A stretch of DNA of 64,000 bases from Schistocephalus solidus (GCA_017591395.1 WEDG01011822.1:62001-126000); one strand, 5' to 3'; positions 36,058 through 46,533 are shown, counted from the first letter of the stretch. Notes: generated by a model from the sequence alone, not told the origin. A program made the numbers and translations.

Positions 36058-39000
36058 CTGCAAAGCAAGACGTCAGAAGCTCAGGTTACCTGCAGACAAA
36101 GCAAGACGGTCACCCAGCCGACAGTGAATAAGTCCACAACAGTGACTTACCGTTGATCCTGCAATGTCTTGTACTGTTTACGCATCAAGTAACCGCGGAT
36201 CTGGGCCTGGAAGAAGGAAATGATCTTGGAGAGTTTCTCATCACGCATATCTTCCAGTTCTGCCAGAATGCCGGCCTTGAAGAAGACCTTGGTCGTACCG
36301 CACTGGTATGACTCCGTGCTCAGCTGACAGGCCTCAAGGATCTTCTCGGTCACCTGTTTACCATCGACAAAACCGGTAGGTATCGCGTTCGGAGCGAGAA
36401 TGGAGTAGCTGCAGAACAAATGTAATACTGCTGTTTACTCTCTGGGGCAGACCCGCGAAAGAGGGGAGGGGGAAATTCGTGGGGAGCCCAAGCACTCACC
36501 GTTGTTTGAACTCCGAGTAGATCATTCTGTTGGGGAAGCCCTTTCGGCAGATACGAATGCCCTCCAGCACACCGTTGCAGTGAAGCTGATGCAAGACGAG
36601 GTGGGCATCAATGACACCTAGACATCGACAGAGAGAGAGAAATATAGGAGGGGTGGACAATTAGCTGTCAATTTGACTGCTATGCTGAAAGACAAACGGT
36701 TGGTAACGCACCCGGTTGCTTGAATTCATTGGGCACAATGCAACGAATAAAGTGCGGGCTTGTGCTCATCAAGTTCTTCATCAACTTGTTCAGCGATTCC
36801 TAGAAGGGAAGAAATATCACACTTATGAGAGGGTGTACATGCGGTGGTCGCTAGGCAGGCACACGCTTCACGCATTGAGAAAGGAGTTCTGCGTGTGTAA
36901 ACACGCACACACATAACTGGGATGGACGAACGAGCAGATGTGATGATGGCATGCAGAAGATGGAGATGACTTTCTGCTAATCTGAGCGAGCAACGACAGC
37001 AGGTAACAACGATAACTTGTACGTGACATCATCTGACTACCGGTGGAAGGGGAGTCAAGCGTTTTTGACTACCCCCAACTTTTAGTACTATAACGTGACA
37101 AGGCACAACAGCTACTACTTCTAAGACTACATTCTGCACCGTCGGTGAGGCGGGCTAGTGGGGAGTACTTTGTGATTCGCTGAAATCGTCTGATGAGCAC
37201 CGCCCTTCTTGCGCTTCGAGGCTCCGTGGTCTGCAAGAGATAGGTAAGAGAATCAAACGACTGTCAGAGGTGGAGGGGGGGGAAGAGAACAGGGAACGGA
37301 GCGGGGGAGGCAGGGGTTGGGGGGTGCGGACTGACGAGACCGTGCCAGTCGCCCCAACGTCGTATACGAATCTGGAAGCTCACTGGGCCGGTGTAAGCAT
37401 TCTCCGGAACAGTATAAGTGGACCGTAAGTAGAGCAGTCTAAGCGCAAAACAACTGAGCGCACGCACGTGCAGAGGTATAAAAGGGATGCCGGGAGGAGG
37501 AAAAGGGGCGGGGCGGGGGTTGTGGGCAAGGGGGCCGAGGGAAATTGTGATAATCAGACCGCAGGCATAATGTTGGCAGCAGTAGCGCAATTACCCTGTG
37601 CATATAGGAGACAGTCATGAAGGAGCTGGATTTCTTCTTTTTGCCGCCAGTCTCTGCGTTAATGAAAGTGAGTGCGGAGGGGGGGGGGCGGAGGTTAAAA
37701 TAAACTTCCAAAAGGAGTAGGTGGGAGGGGAGGCCTTTAAAAACGACAGATAAAACGATAGAAAAAGATGGTTGACACAACAATCCGTGCCAAAGGAAAT
37801 ACCGGTGGTACAGGGAACACCAGTCACTTCACGTAGGTTAGGTTTAAATACTTTTATATCATCTGGCTATCCAGTGAGATGCAATCTGTACGGCAGATGC
37901 AGACCAATCCTGAGCATTGGGCGCACGTGTTTTTAAGAATCCTAAATGTCTATGCCACGCTTGAGAGTCCGGCTCTAACAACAGTCGTAATAATGAACTA
38001 TGGCAAGGATAAAAAAAGGTATATAAAAACCCACATCTTCCAGCTGTTGACTTAAGAAGAGTAAAATAACGGCAAAGATAGAGCATTTAACTCAACTGGC
38101 GAAATTGCAGATAGATAAACGTAACTCCAACATCTAACCGTAGCCCTAACCCAATCACTAACCCTCAAACTCCTGATAAAATAAAATCTAAACCTAAATA
38201 TAAAACCCTAACCTAACCCTAAACCGAAAACCAACCGATAACTCTAACCCCCAACACTTACCCTTTATCCTAACCATATTTCTTAGCCTTGACCCCTAAT
38301 CATAATCGTTGCCTTGAAACCCTACATTCAACCTCAAACTGCAAATCAAATCTCAAACCTGAAACCCCAAAACCAAAACCTCAATGCCAAAATCTAACTC
38401 TAGAACTATAATCCCAACCGTAAACCCTGAAGCGAACCCCATATCCCCTTTCATAACCCATTTCCAAGTAAACGACATTAAACAACACCTACCTAAATAA
38501 AATAAGTAGGTATTTTTTGAACAGAATCCCAATGAGGTTACATATCATACTCTCACCGGAAGAAAATACTAGGAGGCTGTACAGAGGCAACTGTTTCAAC
38601 AGACTCTGAACATGAAAATTGCGACGTTTTTGGAGAAAAAGAGGCTCAGACCCTACTTCCAACCGATATCAATATGCCTGAATCTTACCTTCTTGAGCGG
38701 CAAACATGAGAGCGACCAGGGCCTCCTTGGACTGCTGCAGAAGACTCACAACAGTGTCGTTGAGAGGGTCCTTGTTCTTATCCAACCAGCCAGTTATGTT
38801 GTAGGGCACCTGGTGTTTTTCAGGAAAATTTAGAGAGAGATAGATGAGAGGGGGCAGCGGAGGGGGGGGAACGAATGAGGATCTATAGTCTGCCGATGTT
38901 CATACTTACAGAACCAGCGTAGTGGTGAAGCTCGAAATGGGCCTCTTTCTGGCCCGGTTTTGGAGGCCGTGGCTTGGTGAAGTTAGGGCTCTTGCCGAGG

Positions 39001-41208
39001 TGATTATCGTACAACTTGGCCTTGAAGGTCTGATCGCTAGCCTTGGGGAACATGCATTCCTCTTCCAGGATGGACAGGATACCCATAGGCTACATTGAGA
39101 AGGCAGGAATTGGTGCAAAAAATTAAAAAAACTTGAATTGTCGCCAAATTGTATGTTAGAACTAAATCCAAAACCAGGCTGTTGAAGAGGCAGCATTATA
39201 GTGTCAATAAGGACAGGGGCCAAAATAGATGAGTTCGCACTGACCTTTTCAATGAGATCAATGCAAGCCTGCAGATCCATACCAAAGTCGATGAAAGTCC
39301 ACTGAATGTTCTCCTTCTTGTACTCTTCCTGCTCCTGCACGAACATGTGGTGGTTGAAGAACTGCTGCAGACGTTCATTCGTGTAGTTGATGCAGATCTG
39401 TTCGAAACCGTTCTCCTACAATTTCCAATATAGTTTTTTTAATATACACTTCCTCGCAAAGACCTATTAAATCACTACTTCCATCTGGAAGGTGGGTGGC
39501 GCTTACGTCGAAGATCTCGAAGCCTGCAATATCCAGCACACCGATGAAGTACTGGCGCTTGACCTTGGTGTCCAGGGTCTTGTTAACGCGCATGACCAGC
39601 CAGGTGAAGAGACGGCTGTAGAGAGATTTGGCCAACGCGTTGACAGCATAGTTAACTTGGTCAAGGTTCTGACCCTTGGTGACGTACTCATTCCCGACCT
39701 TGACCTTGGGCTTCAGGAAGGAGTTCAGCAGGTCCTTGGCATTGACACCAAGCAGGAAGGCAACCTTTTCGGCCTCAGCCGTGCCGTCGGCCTCGGCCTG
39801 TTCCTCACGAGGTCGTTGTTTGAATTTCATTTCACCCATGTTAAGGATTGAAGTTGTGCACTTGAAGAGGGACATGCGCTCGTCGTTTGTGAAACCGAGG
39901 ATGTCGATAGCTTCCTAAAGGCGGTTTAAATGGATGTTAGATGAATTGTGGAACCAAACTTGAAGCAGCAGAAGAATATATACACAAATTACCGCAGTAC
40001 TTACATCAGTAATCTTCATTTCTTCAGCATCATCGACGCCATCGATGGTCAGCTCGCCCTGATTGATGAACGAGTAGAGCGCCGGGTCGGGAGACACCAA
40101 AAGCTTGTCTATTATGAGGGATAGAGAGAAAAAATAAATGCATCGGTTAAGAGGACCAACCAAAATAAATGCAATAGGCTCTGAAAATCGGCAGTTTTGA
40201 AAACCCACCAAGGTATTTCTTGCCATAGTCCGAAAGCAGTTGGTAGAAGATGTGGAAGTTACGTTCTCCCTTCATCTGGGCAGTCACACGTGACTTCTCG
40301 AGCAGGTCTAATTGGGGTAAAGTGGTGGTCATGACGTAGCTAAGGTGGAAACTTACAGAACTCGATATCAGCGCCGGCGATCTTGCCCGTAGTTCCGAAG
40401 TGAATACGGATGAACTTTCCCTAAAAAGTATGAGGTAGTTGGGGCCCCGAGGAAAGAAATGTCTTACGAAACGCGATGAGTTGTTGTTTCGCGTTGTTTT
40501 AGCATTGCCGTAGGCTTCCAGCAGAGGGTTGGCCTGAATGATCTGATCCTCGAGAGAGCCCTGGTATGAATAAGCAAAAATGCAGTGTGAACAACAACGG
40601 GGGGGAGAAGAGAGAGGAGAGGTTTGGCCCTGCCAGACCGACAACTGGCTTACCTTTTTATCAACTTGAGCATCCTCCTTCTTCGTAACTCCAGCGGTAA
40701 CGTAGGCAAAGTACGAAATGACTTTTTTCGTGTTTTCAGTCTTTCCGGCACCACTCTCGCCCCTAAGGACGCAGAAGAGTGTTTAGCAGATGAAGCAAAG
40801 GATTGTGTATGCGTGTTTGTAAAAGTTACAACGACGGTAAATGAAGGCACTTCTTTGGAAGACAAGAACTTACGTGATCAGGATGGACTGGTTCTCGCGA
40901 TCTAATGTGAACAAAAAAGCAAATGTTTATGTGCTATGAGGCATGAAATGACGGAGGAGAGCATAGGGGAGTTAGTCCCGTAAACTGACCAGCTAGCATG
41001 TTGTGGTAGGCGTTATCGGAGATTGAGAAAATGTGCGGTGGCATTTCAGCGCGACGCTTGCCCTTGTACTTGAGTGCGACCTCGAAGGTGTAAATCGGGA
41101 AGCGCTTGTAGGGGTTGATTGTCACGCAGAACAAACCAGAGTACGTCTAAAGTAAAACAACACGGTATTGATAATAAACTAGGAAATACATCGTTTGGTT
41201 TGTAAATG

Positions 41209-41243
<35 letters not shown>

Positions 41244-42336
41244 GGCTGTTTCAACGGCCCTCACGTAAATGAGATTCTTGTAGTAACGCGCGCGAAGGTT
41301 CTCGAGCACAGAGGCGTCATTGAGGTAGGTAAGATCAGCCATGTCCTCAATCATAATGAACTTTGGCGGGTTAACCTGTTGCAGGGTATCCTTCTTCACC
41401 GTCTTGGGCTGGAAGAAATAGATGAGGGTTGGTTGGTGAGGTGTTACAGTAGAGGAAGTTTTGACACTATAATTTTTTGTCAATATACGACTGCACTCTC
41501 CTCCTACATGTAGGAAATTTTGGGCTTTTTGCCTGTCAGGTACCTCACAGGGTAATAATTGGCCAACAACCGTTTGTTTTTTCCATAGCCTAATCAATTC
41601 TAGGTGTGGGTTTGCAGGAAATCGTCCGTGATGACAACTGCCAGGCATGTACGTTTGTAAATTCCCAAATACACCCTGTACGAATTACGACAATATCTTA
41701 ATTGTCTCAAACAAGACCCATTGACAAAGCGACATATCAAACAGAAACAGGTTATCCAAAGGAGAAAAGTGTAATTTTATTGGGGTGATCAAGCTTGCAC
41801 GTGATCGTTGTCCGGAATGACCGAGGGGACTTTGAGCAAGCGGAACACAATACTTCTACCTTTGCCGAAGATAACATCTGTCTTCTAGGCTAGCTGCGCA
41901 AACTGGGAGCACACTGCTTCAAAACATGCTTCAGTGCTTATATCACTCACTTTCCCGGTTTTCTTAAAACAGACTTCCTTAATTGCTACTTAGTAAGCTT
42001 AAGTAGTATGGTTCAGTCATTAATCCTTCATTCTGACTACGGGCTGGTAACAAAACTCAAACTCACAAGAGCTAATGGCATAAAGTCAGTCGTTCTACCG
42101 ATGCCTATAGAAGGCAGTTGGATGATACGGATAAAAAGGGAACTCACTGTTCCATCCTTCAGCCTAACGGTGACGTTGTCACCGCTTGTCTCCTCGATGT
42201 CCGCGAGGACGAAACCCTCCTTTTCATCTTCAACCCAGGCTACCTTCTTTGAGTCGAAACTTCCAACCTCAACTTCCTTGAGGAGGGCTTTGCGATCCAC
42301 TCCGAGATATACGAAATCCGGATCAGAGGGGTCCAT
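30899..42336 (-). CDS. Mhc: muscle myosin heavy chain, complete, 27 coding exon positions
   Basis: Myosin II heavy chain, the actin-based motor and rod of muscle thick filaments. Coding exons, 5' to 3' on the minus strand: 42336-42148, 41408-41265, 41146-40990, 40901-40874, 40762-40654, 40560-40468, 40420-40357, 40307-40209, 40108-40005, 39914-39507, 39415-39245, 39089-38910, 38809-38689, then 37653-37595 or 37230-37169, 36799-36712, 36617-36500, 36408-36151, 36057-35382, 35291-34977, 34894-34662, 34501-34423, 34332-34087, 33179-32639, 32563-31869, 31767-31423, 31326-31048, 30946-30899. Every intron is GT-AG and all phases agree. The total is 1948 or 1949 aa, the usual length for this family. 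Visible motifs: P-loop GESGAGKT (174-181), switch I NNNSSRF (234-240), switch [11 protein letters not shown] (457-465), SH2 and SH1 cysteines (685, 695), two IQ motifs, head-rod proline (827), then a heptad rod. The start codon has A at -3 and G at +4. No frameshift or stop was found. Confidence 0.98.
36151..36799 (-). other. Mhc: myosin exons 16-18: SH helix, converter and first IQ motif
   Basis: Exon 16 (36712-36799) encodes [10 protein letters not shown] to NEFKQP. Exon 17 (36500-36617) carries the SH2 and SH1 cysteines in [20 protein letters not shown] (residues 683-702), the helix that couples ATPase state to lever movement. Exon 18 (36151-36408) encodes the converter ([13 protein letters not shown]) and the essential light chain site [12 protein letters not shown], a good IQ motif. 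Phases are 0-1, 1-2 and 2-2 and agree with their neighbours. Together they cover residues 643-796. Confidence 0.96.
37169..37230 (-). other. Mhc: myosin exon 15b: alternative loop 2
   Basis: A 62-nt exon bounded by a strong acceptor (CTCTTGCAG) and a weak donor (GTACTC). It completes the codon from exon 14 as Asp (G+AC), reads [10 protein letters not shown] then [10 protein letters not shown], and ends in phase 0. Compared with 15a it has one more residue, a different arrangement of lysines and arginines, and no serine run. The shared pattern of basic cluster, Thr, Val or Ile, Ser, three residues, then Lys or Arg before ESLNK indicates exon duplication. Using both exons, or neither, breaks the reading frame in exon 16. 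Confidence 0.9.
37595..37653 (-). other. Mhc: myosin exon 15a: alternative loop 2
   Basis: A 59-nt exon bounded by ACGCAG and GTAATT. It completes the split codon left by exon 14 (G+AG, Glu) and reads [10 protein letters not shown] then FMTVSYMHR, ending in phase 0 directly before [10 protein letters not shown] of exon 16. This is loop 2 at the 50K/20K junction, whose lysine cluster contacts actin and tunes actin-activated ATPase. It is homologous in position and pattern to exon 15b 364 nt downstream. The acceptor has a weak pyrimidine tract and the donor departs from GTAAGT, as often seen for regulated exons. Confidence 0.9.
38100..38460. repeat. degenerate telomere-like tract in the myosin intron before loop 2
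   Basis: The plus strand shows many diverged repeats of the CCCTAA type (for example CTAACCCTAAACC) scattered over about 360 bp. They lie within the 1035-nt intron separating exon 14 from exon 15a. Similar tracts occur at 15.2-16.2, 44.2, 58.1 and 59.1 kb. TTAGGG is the flatworm telomere unit; these tracts are internal and heavily mutated, so they are relics or a satellite of similar composition, not a telomere. Confidence 0.7.
38689..41408 (-). other. Mhc: myosin exons 3-14: motor domain
   Basis: Twelve exons encode residues 64 to 622, most of the ATPase and actin-binding head. Exon 4 holds [19 protein letters not shown] near the ATP pocket. Exon 5 is only 28 nt and exon 6 carries GESGAGKT. 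Exon 7 holds switch I. Exon 11, the largest here at 408 nt, ends exactly at switch II (DIAGFEIFD). Exon 12 begins with [14 protein letters not shown] of the relay region. Exon 14 ends in phase 1 after FAAQE, immediately before loop 2. Introns are short, mostly 60-150 nt. The intron between exons 3 and 4 contains an AT microsatellite (41210-41241). Confidence 0.96.
41210..41241. repeat. (AT)n microsatellite in a myosin intron
   Basis: About 16 uninterrupted AT units lie inside the 118-nt intron between exons 3 and 4. The repeat fills much of the intron but leaves the donor (GTGAGG) and acceptor (CTTTAG) intact. Confidence 0.95.
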
Positions 42337-42346
42337 GGTATTTTAG
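42148..42346 (-). other. Mhc: myosin exon 2: start codon and N-terminal SH3-like region
   Basis: This exon carries 10 nt of 5' UTR, the start codon at 42336-42334 and residues 1-63. It opens with [12 protein letters not shown] and continues into the small SH3-like beta barrel found at the N terminus of muscle myosins ([16 protein letters not shown]). It ends in phase 0 at ACA followed by the donor GTGAGT. The next intron is 739 nt (41409-42147), the longest in the N-terminal half of the gene. I looked in it for a duplicated copy of exon 3 and did not see one. Confidence 0.95.
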
Positions 42347-42555
42347 CTGTTGACTTATTGATCGAGAGTGCGAATAGAATCTTCGGATAGACACGAGTGC
42401 ACACACAGAGACAGCGAGATCGGAGGTGGGACAAAACTCTAAAAGGAGAGAATACAGGTGCGACGTGAGTGTTATGTGTTGCCGTAGTCGTCTTCCGCGT
42501 CTCAAAAGCAAAGCCAGAAAGATACCCTAGTCTGCGAACGTAGGGCAAAACTCAC

Positions 42556-42644
42556 GTTGCGAACGGGAGAGCGAGAGAGAGAGAGAGCGAGTGAGTGAGT
42601 GAGTGAAAAAAAGTCGCGCGTACGCGTGTGTAGCCGGCCGTACT
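42556..42644 (-). other. Mhc: predicted noncoding first exon of the myosin gene
   Basis: The minus strand carries a strong donor (AAC then GTGAGT) at 42555/42556. A good acceptor ending CAACAG at 42347 joins it to the exon holding the start codon, so intron 1 spans 42347-42555. The 5' end is set at the A of a TCAGT initiator-like motif at 42644, placed 33 nt below the T of a TATA box. The exon contains a run of CACTCACT and CTCTCT repeats and no coding signal. The 5' UTR would be about 99 nt. Trans-splicing to a spliced leader, common in flatworms, is an alternative that the sequence alone cannot exclude. Confidence 0.65.
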
Positions 42645-42835
42645 GAGGTGGTGCTGGCCCCAGACAGGGGTTTTATACTTCCTCCCGTGGGCACTGCCAA
42701 CACACAGCTAAAGTCCTCCTCCCATTGGCTACTGCCGCTAACGTGTGGCTGTGATGGCTGTGCTGGTCTTGCCCGCTCCGTGTTGCGTTGGTGGTTGGCT
42801 GGACCAATGTCGAGGATCGCATCGCCGCACAGGTG
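42641..42835 (-). promoter_or_regulatory. core promoter of the myosin gene (Inr, TATA, CCAAT, E-box)
   Basis: Reading the minus strand, TATAAAA lies at 42677-42671 and an Inr-like TCAGT is centred near 42644, a standard TATA-to-start spacing. AGCCAATGGG, a CCAAT box in the gene's orientation, lies about 47 bp upstream of the TATA box at 42722-42731. CAGGTG, an E-box of the type bound by myogenic bHLH factors, lies at 42830-42835. The TATA and Inr spacing is directly visible; muscle-specific use of the E-box is inference, since such hexamers are common by chance. I saw no clear MEF2 or CArG box. Confidence 0.6.
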
Positions 42836-42839
42836 ACGC

Positions 42840-43700
42840 ACGTAGGAAGGTTCGGCTACGCTTCGGACCAGTTAGCCTAATCGATAATGCTGCAGCGCCG
42901 ACCTAGGTGCGTGCGTGCGTGTGTCCGTCAGCATGCCACGCGGAACGGCTCTTCACGATAACGCCAGCGACGACGACGAGGCAGACCGATCGATGGCACG
43001 CGTAAACCTGCCCATAATGCTACCCTGCGCCATCCCCAGCATTCGCGCCTTCACGCCCTGGCCGGTAGTCGCTGTGGCAAAAGACCTCTGCCGGTGTGTG
43101 CCTTATAATCACCGGGACGTCCGCCAGATGAAAGCTTACCACCATTACCACCAGGTCACAGTGGTAATACATTGCGAACAGTCGTCACACCGGCAACCAG
43201 CCGTCGAATATTTCCTGTTTTCTTAACCTTTCCATTAGGAGGAGAGGAAGAAGATGAGGGAGTGTGGCCGCAAAGGGGAGGAGAGGGGTACCAGAAAAGT
43301 GCAGGCGATGCGGTGTTAAAGCAACCTGAGGAATCCAACTCTGGGCGTTTAGGCGCGGATAGGAAAAGCAGATGGTCACACGAAGGGGGCGCATCCTGTA
43401 GGGTAAAAGGCGTTTGTAGACGGGCAGTCAGTATATGCGGTAAAAAAGGACCTATTCGGCTGGGATTCGATGAAGAGCTGCTAGAGTACGCTCCCCAGTC
43501 ATGCACGGAAGTTGCCCGCTTTAAACCAGGAAACGTATGCTTGGTCTAGTGAAACTGAAATTTCTCATGTGAATTAATGACGGCATCTACTGACAGCGAT
43601 CCCACGATATTGATGCATTGAATTTGAAATTAAACTTATGCCTATGCTTGAAATAAAACAATAAAATTGGAAATGGTGGGAAAAAAATTCACATGCCCCA
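42840..43700. other. upstream flank of the myosin gene, no gene seen
   Basis: The sequence is GC-rich and CpG-rich close to the promoter (42840-43100). Several open frames of about 100-125 codons on opposite strands overlap between 42900 and 43550, none with a motif. Distal regulatory elements may lie here but cannot be identified by eye. Confidence 0.4.
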
Positions 43701-43718
43701 CTTGTTAAAAACTCGGCA

Positions 43719-43815
43719 GCCTCGGTGGGATTCGAACCCACACTAACAAGGGGAAGGCTTTAGCACAGCCAGTGCTCTAGGCAACTGAACTACGAGGCTC
43801 CCACCGGGAGCCGTG
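43719..43815 (-). repeat. tRNA-derived SINE, family A, best copy
   Basis: Minus strand 43799-43718: AGCCTCG pairs with CGAGGCT (7 bp), a D-arm-like GTTC...GAGC, and a perfect T arm GTGGG TTCGAAT CCCAC containing the B box GGTTCGAATCC. The anticodon arm does not form a 5-bp stem with a 7-nt loop, and the D loop lacks GG. Related copies at 44.0 and 53.0-53.26 kb show it is a dispersed element. It most resembles a Ser-type tRNA. A hairpin, GCTCCCACCGGGAGC, abuts its 5' end. Confidence 0.7.
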
Positions 43816-43997
43816 AGTTAAATGACACATGGTTCAAGTTACTCGCCCAGCCTACTGCATCGTATGGAATTCACCAATTCTGATACAGTAAACTGAATGC
43901 CAGAACAGGATTTCCTAAGCAATCAATCTAGAATCCACCAGATGACTACCAGGCACACTTAATTAGTAGAGGATTTTGGCAGCTTTTAATAATTCGT

Positions 43998-44045
43998 TTG
44001 ACCCACTTGTGAAAAACTCAGCGGCCTCAGTGGAAAAAATAAAAA
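43998..44045 (-). repeat. SINE family A fragment
   Basis: GTGAAAAACTCAGCGGCCTC followed by AGTGGA matches the 3' end of the SINE at 43719 (TTAAAAACTCGGCAGCCTCG). Only the last ~40 bp remain. Confidence 0.5.
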
Positions 44046-44159
44046 CCTAGAGCATTGTTTAGGTATTCTAGGCGAACTGATCCCAGCCCATGATGACCAA
44101 TTACATTTAAGAAGAAATTAGGAAGAATACATCTTTCACTCCGACTCTCGTGATGTCCG

Positions 44160-44385
44160 TAACTGATAGCATTGATAGCCTAAACCATAAACATACATGA
44201 AGCCTAATCCTACCTCTCAATCGCTAACCACTAGGCCTAAGCAAATCGTAACTTCTAATCCTAAACCCACGCTTTAAATATAGACCGAACCCTTATCACT
44301 ATAATTTACTCCGACGCATAACCCTAACCTTAAGCCGGACCCTAAGCCAAATGCTAACTCTAATGCTAACCCGCAAGGGAGCCAT
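44160..44385. repeat. degenerate telomere-like tract
   Basis: Scattered CCTAA-type units (CTAACCTTAAGCC, CCTAATCCTA) over about 220 bp, same type as at 15.2 kb but sparser. Confidence 0.55.
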
Positions 44386-44929
44386 GACGAGAAATGAGTG
44401 AAGGGAACAGGATTATCTTGAGCCTATCCAAATGAACTAAACAGTTACTTCTTAGAAGTCAAGACTGGGTGGGCCCACATATCCGGTCGTTACTATGACT
44501 CCCTCTCCGCCTACGCGTGCCACGACGTGACCTAACTAAATAGACTTCACCAAAGCGCATTCCGTGGCGTTTAAGTGATGCCCCGAATATCCTCAACTGA
44601 ATTCCGACCGAGAATCAAGGCGGTTGTCATGGTCAGTTAAATTCATCAACGTTCTTTACCGCAAACCAAAAATATCCCATAACAGTAGCATGCCTACCGA
44701 ATACGATTTCAGTAGCAAGGAAGCAAACTTACTAAAAAGCAGGGCGGTATTTCCGATTTACGACACTTTTTCATGTCACAAATAATTTAGAACTTGACCT
44801 GCAGTTGCCCTTGCGTTGCAGGTCAATGAACTGCATGCTGTAAACCTTGTGTACGAAAAAACATATATTTATCCACGCCAGTAAGATGCCACATAGGATT
44901 TATAAAATTTTGCAATAAGTGTGAACCAT

Positions 44930-45260
44930 TTTGGGTATGTGTAGATTGGCTGACTGGTTAAGTGAGCGTCAGGCTGCTGCGGCTCGCATTCACCCTTTCT
45001 TGTTGAATGAAATCCTGGCTCATTGTGCATGGACAAGAAGATTTGGTGGCACGCCTTTGTGAAGTTTCCCGCCGTGCCAGTCATCTGTGCCCTCTCGCAC
45101 CTCCGGTTTTCTTGACGTTGTCATGAAACGGGGTCCAGGTGGGAGAAAAGTTTGTAGCATTGTAGATGCTACGCAAGTCTTCTATCGCTGTTGACGAAAC
45201 TTCGCGCAAGTTGCCATCGGTGAACCAAATTTTCTCTAGGGCGCACGGTTGCACGTTTGA
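44930..45260 (+). repeat. LINE 3' UTR copy, diverged
   Basis: GATTGGCTGACTGGTTAAGT, GAGCGTCAGGCTGC, then CACCTCCGGTTTTCTTGACG and GTCCAGGTGGGAG. It corresponds to the second module plus terminal block of the UTR and ends near CACGGTTGCACGTTTGAACT. Confidence 0.6.
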
Positions 45261-45929
45261 ACTGCCAAACGCAATAAGCGAAGTTACTACACGGATAAAT
45301 GCCATTTTATTTGAACTGATATTTCAAGATATTAAAAATCTCAAGGTAAAGACTCTGTTTTATAACTGAAACAAACTCCTTTTCAAAGAGAAGATTCAAA
45401 GAAAATGTAATTCCTTACAAAATGAGCATAAAATGGAATACTATGATTTATTTTTCTATAAAATAAATTTGAATTTATAAGAACTAAAAATAAATGGCAA
45501 AAAATACTACGACTTAGTTAGTAATGCTTCTGTGCATTGAAAGGCTGATGGGATGTCTGCATCTAGCGAGTAATCAACCAATCTCCCATAACCATAGATT
45601 TGCGAATTATTTACTAGATCGAGATAAAACTCCCTGCTACCATCAGGAGCCCTATCGAATGCCATTTTAACTTATACTAGAAAAGAGACCATCCTCTTGA
45701 CGTTGTGCAGATGGCAATAAGAGTCCAGGGAAATGATATTAAAACGCCACAACTATCCAAACTTCAAGTCCGGACAACCGGAAAAACGTGGCTTGTGTGA
45801 AAAAAAGCATTCGATTTCTCGACAGCTGCAAAACCCGCCAGATACAGATGCAGCTTAAGCCCACAACTACTTTGCCAGCCAAGTTATAAATTTCCAGGAC
45901 AGGGCTGGTCGCTTCGATGGAAAAGGGTT

Positions 45930-46330
45930 CATCTAAAAAAACCCGTGTACCAGTCTTGATGTTGTCTATTGTGGTCAGACAGAAAAATCTGTTCCCACTC
46001 GTATGCATGAACACTAAGTAACCGAGCGGAAAAGAGACCCTCCGTAGCAGGTGACTATGCTCCCGAGCCGAGCAAATATTTGAATGGGAACCCACTTGTG
46101 TCACTTGCGTCTGACCAACAACAAAGGTGCACGAAGCAGTGCACTCAGACGAGGCATGCACCGAATAAACACTTAAAGTTAAGTGCCCCTCAAGGGCAAG
46201 TGGAAAACGGACACAGCTAATTTTAAACAGGTTATTGAATACGCTGGACGCCTATTGGCACGAGCCTTAAGCAAACAGAGAATCTTTTGCTAGACCTCGC
46301 TAAATGTGGCCTGTTTAGTACATAGTCTGA
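45930..46330 (+). pseudogene. second Penelope-like element: GIY-YIG endonuclease relic
   Basis: At 45961-46014 the frame reads VVYCGQTEKSVPTRMHEH and stops at 46015; just upstream is KNPCTSLD, like the Cys-containing approach to this motif. This fits the second half of a GIY-YIG site (VY.G.T..), the conserved Arg and the EH pair of PLE endonucleases. It belongs to a different subfamily from the copy at 1.5-2.1 kb. Downstream, NNKGARSSALRRGMHRINT near 46110-46170 is a poor match to the region that usually carries the catalytic Glu. Several stops make it a pseudogene. Confidence 0.55.
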
Positions 46331-46533
46331 CGAGAACAAGTAGCACAAACGCTGGTTACTTCCCAGAACGTTTGACCCCCAAGTAAGCGCAAGTCACGTA
46401 AGCCCGTGAAGGATCGACCTCGGAGAGGCCCAAATAGCCAGTAAAAAGCGGGCAAGCCCAATGACGTGCGTGAGCATGATTTAAAAAACGAAGCAGGTGG
46501 CAAGGCTGAATAAATTAAGGCCAGCCACCGCAC

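Noticed and set aside
37185..37205. CTGATGAGC in the loop 2 region as a hammerhead core
   Set aside because: It is the complement of coding exon 15b and has no GAAA box.
37340..37420. Possible third loop 2 exon on the minus strand ([10 protein letters not shown], resembling the ends of exons 15a and 15b)
   Set aside because: No donor in phase 0 follows. The nearby GT sites (GTCTCG, GTCAGT) would shift exon 16 out of frame, and there is no lysine cluster.
43719..43799. Functional tRNA gene (Ser-like)
   Set aside because: Acceptor and T arms are good, but the anticodon arm does not fold properly, the D loop lacks GG, and related copies are dispersed, so it is a SINE.
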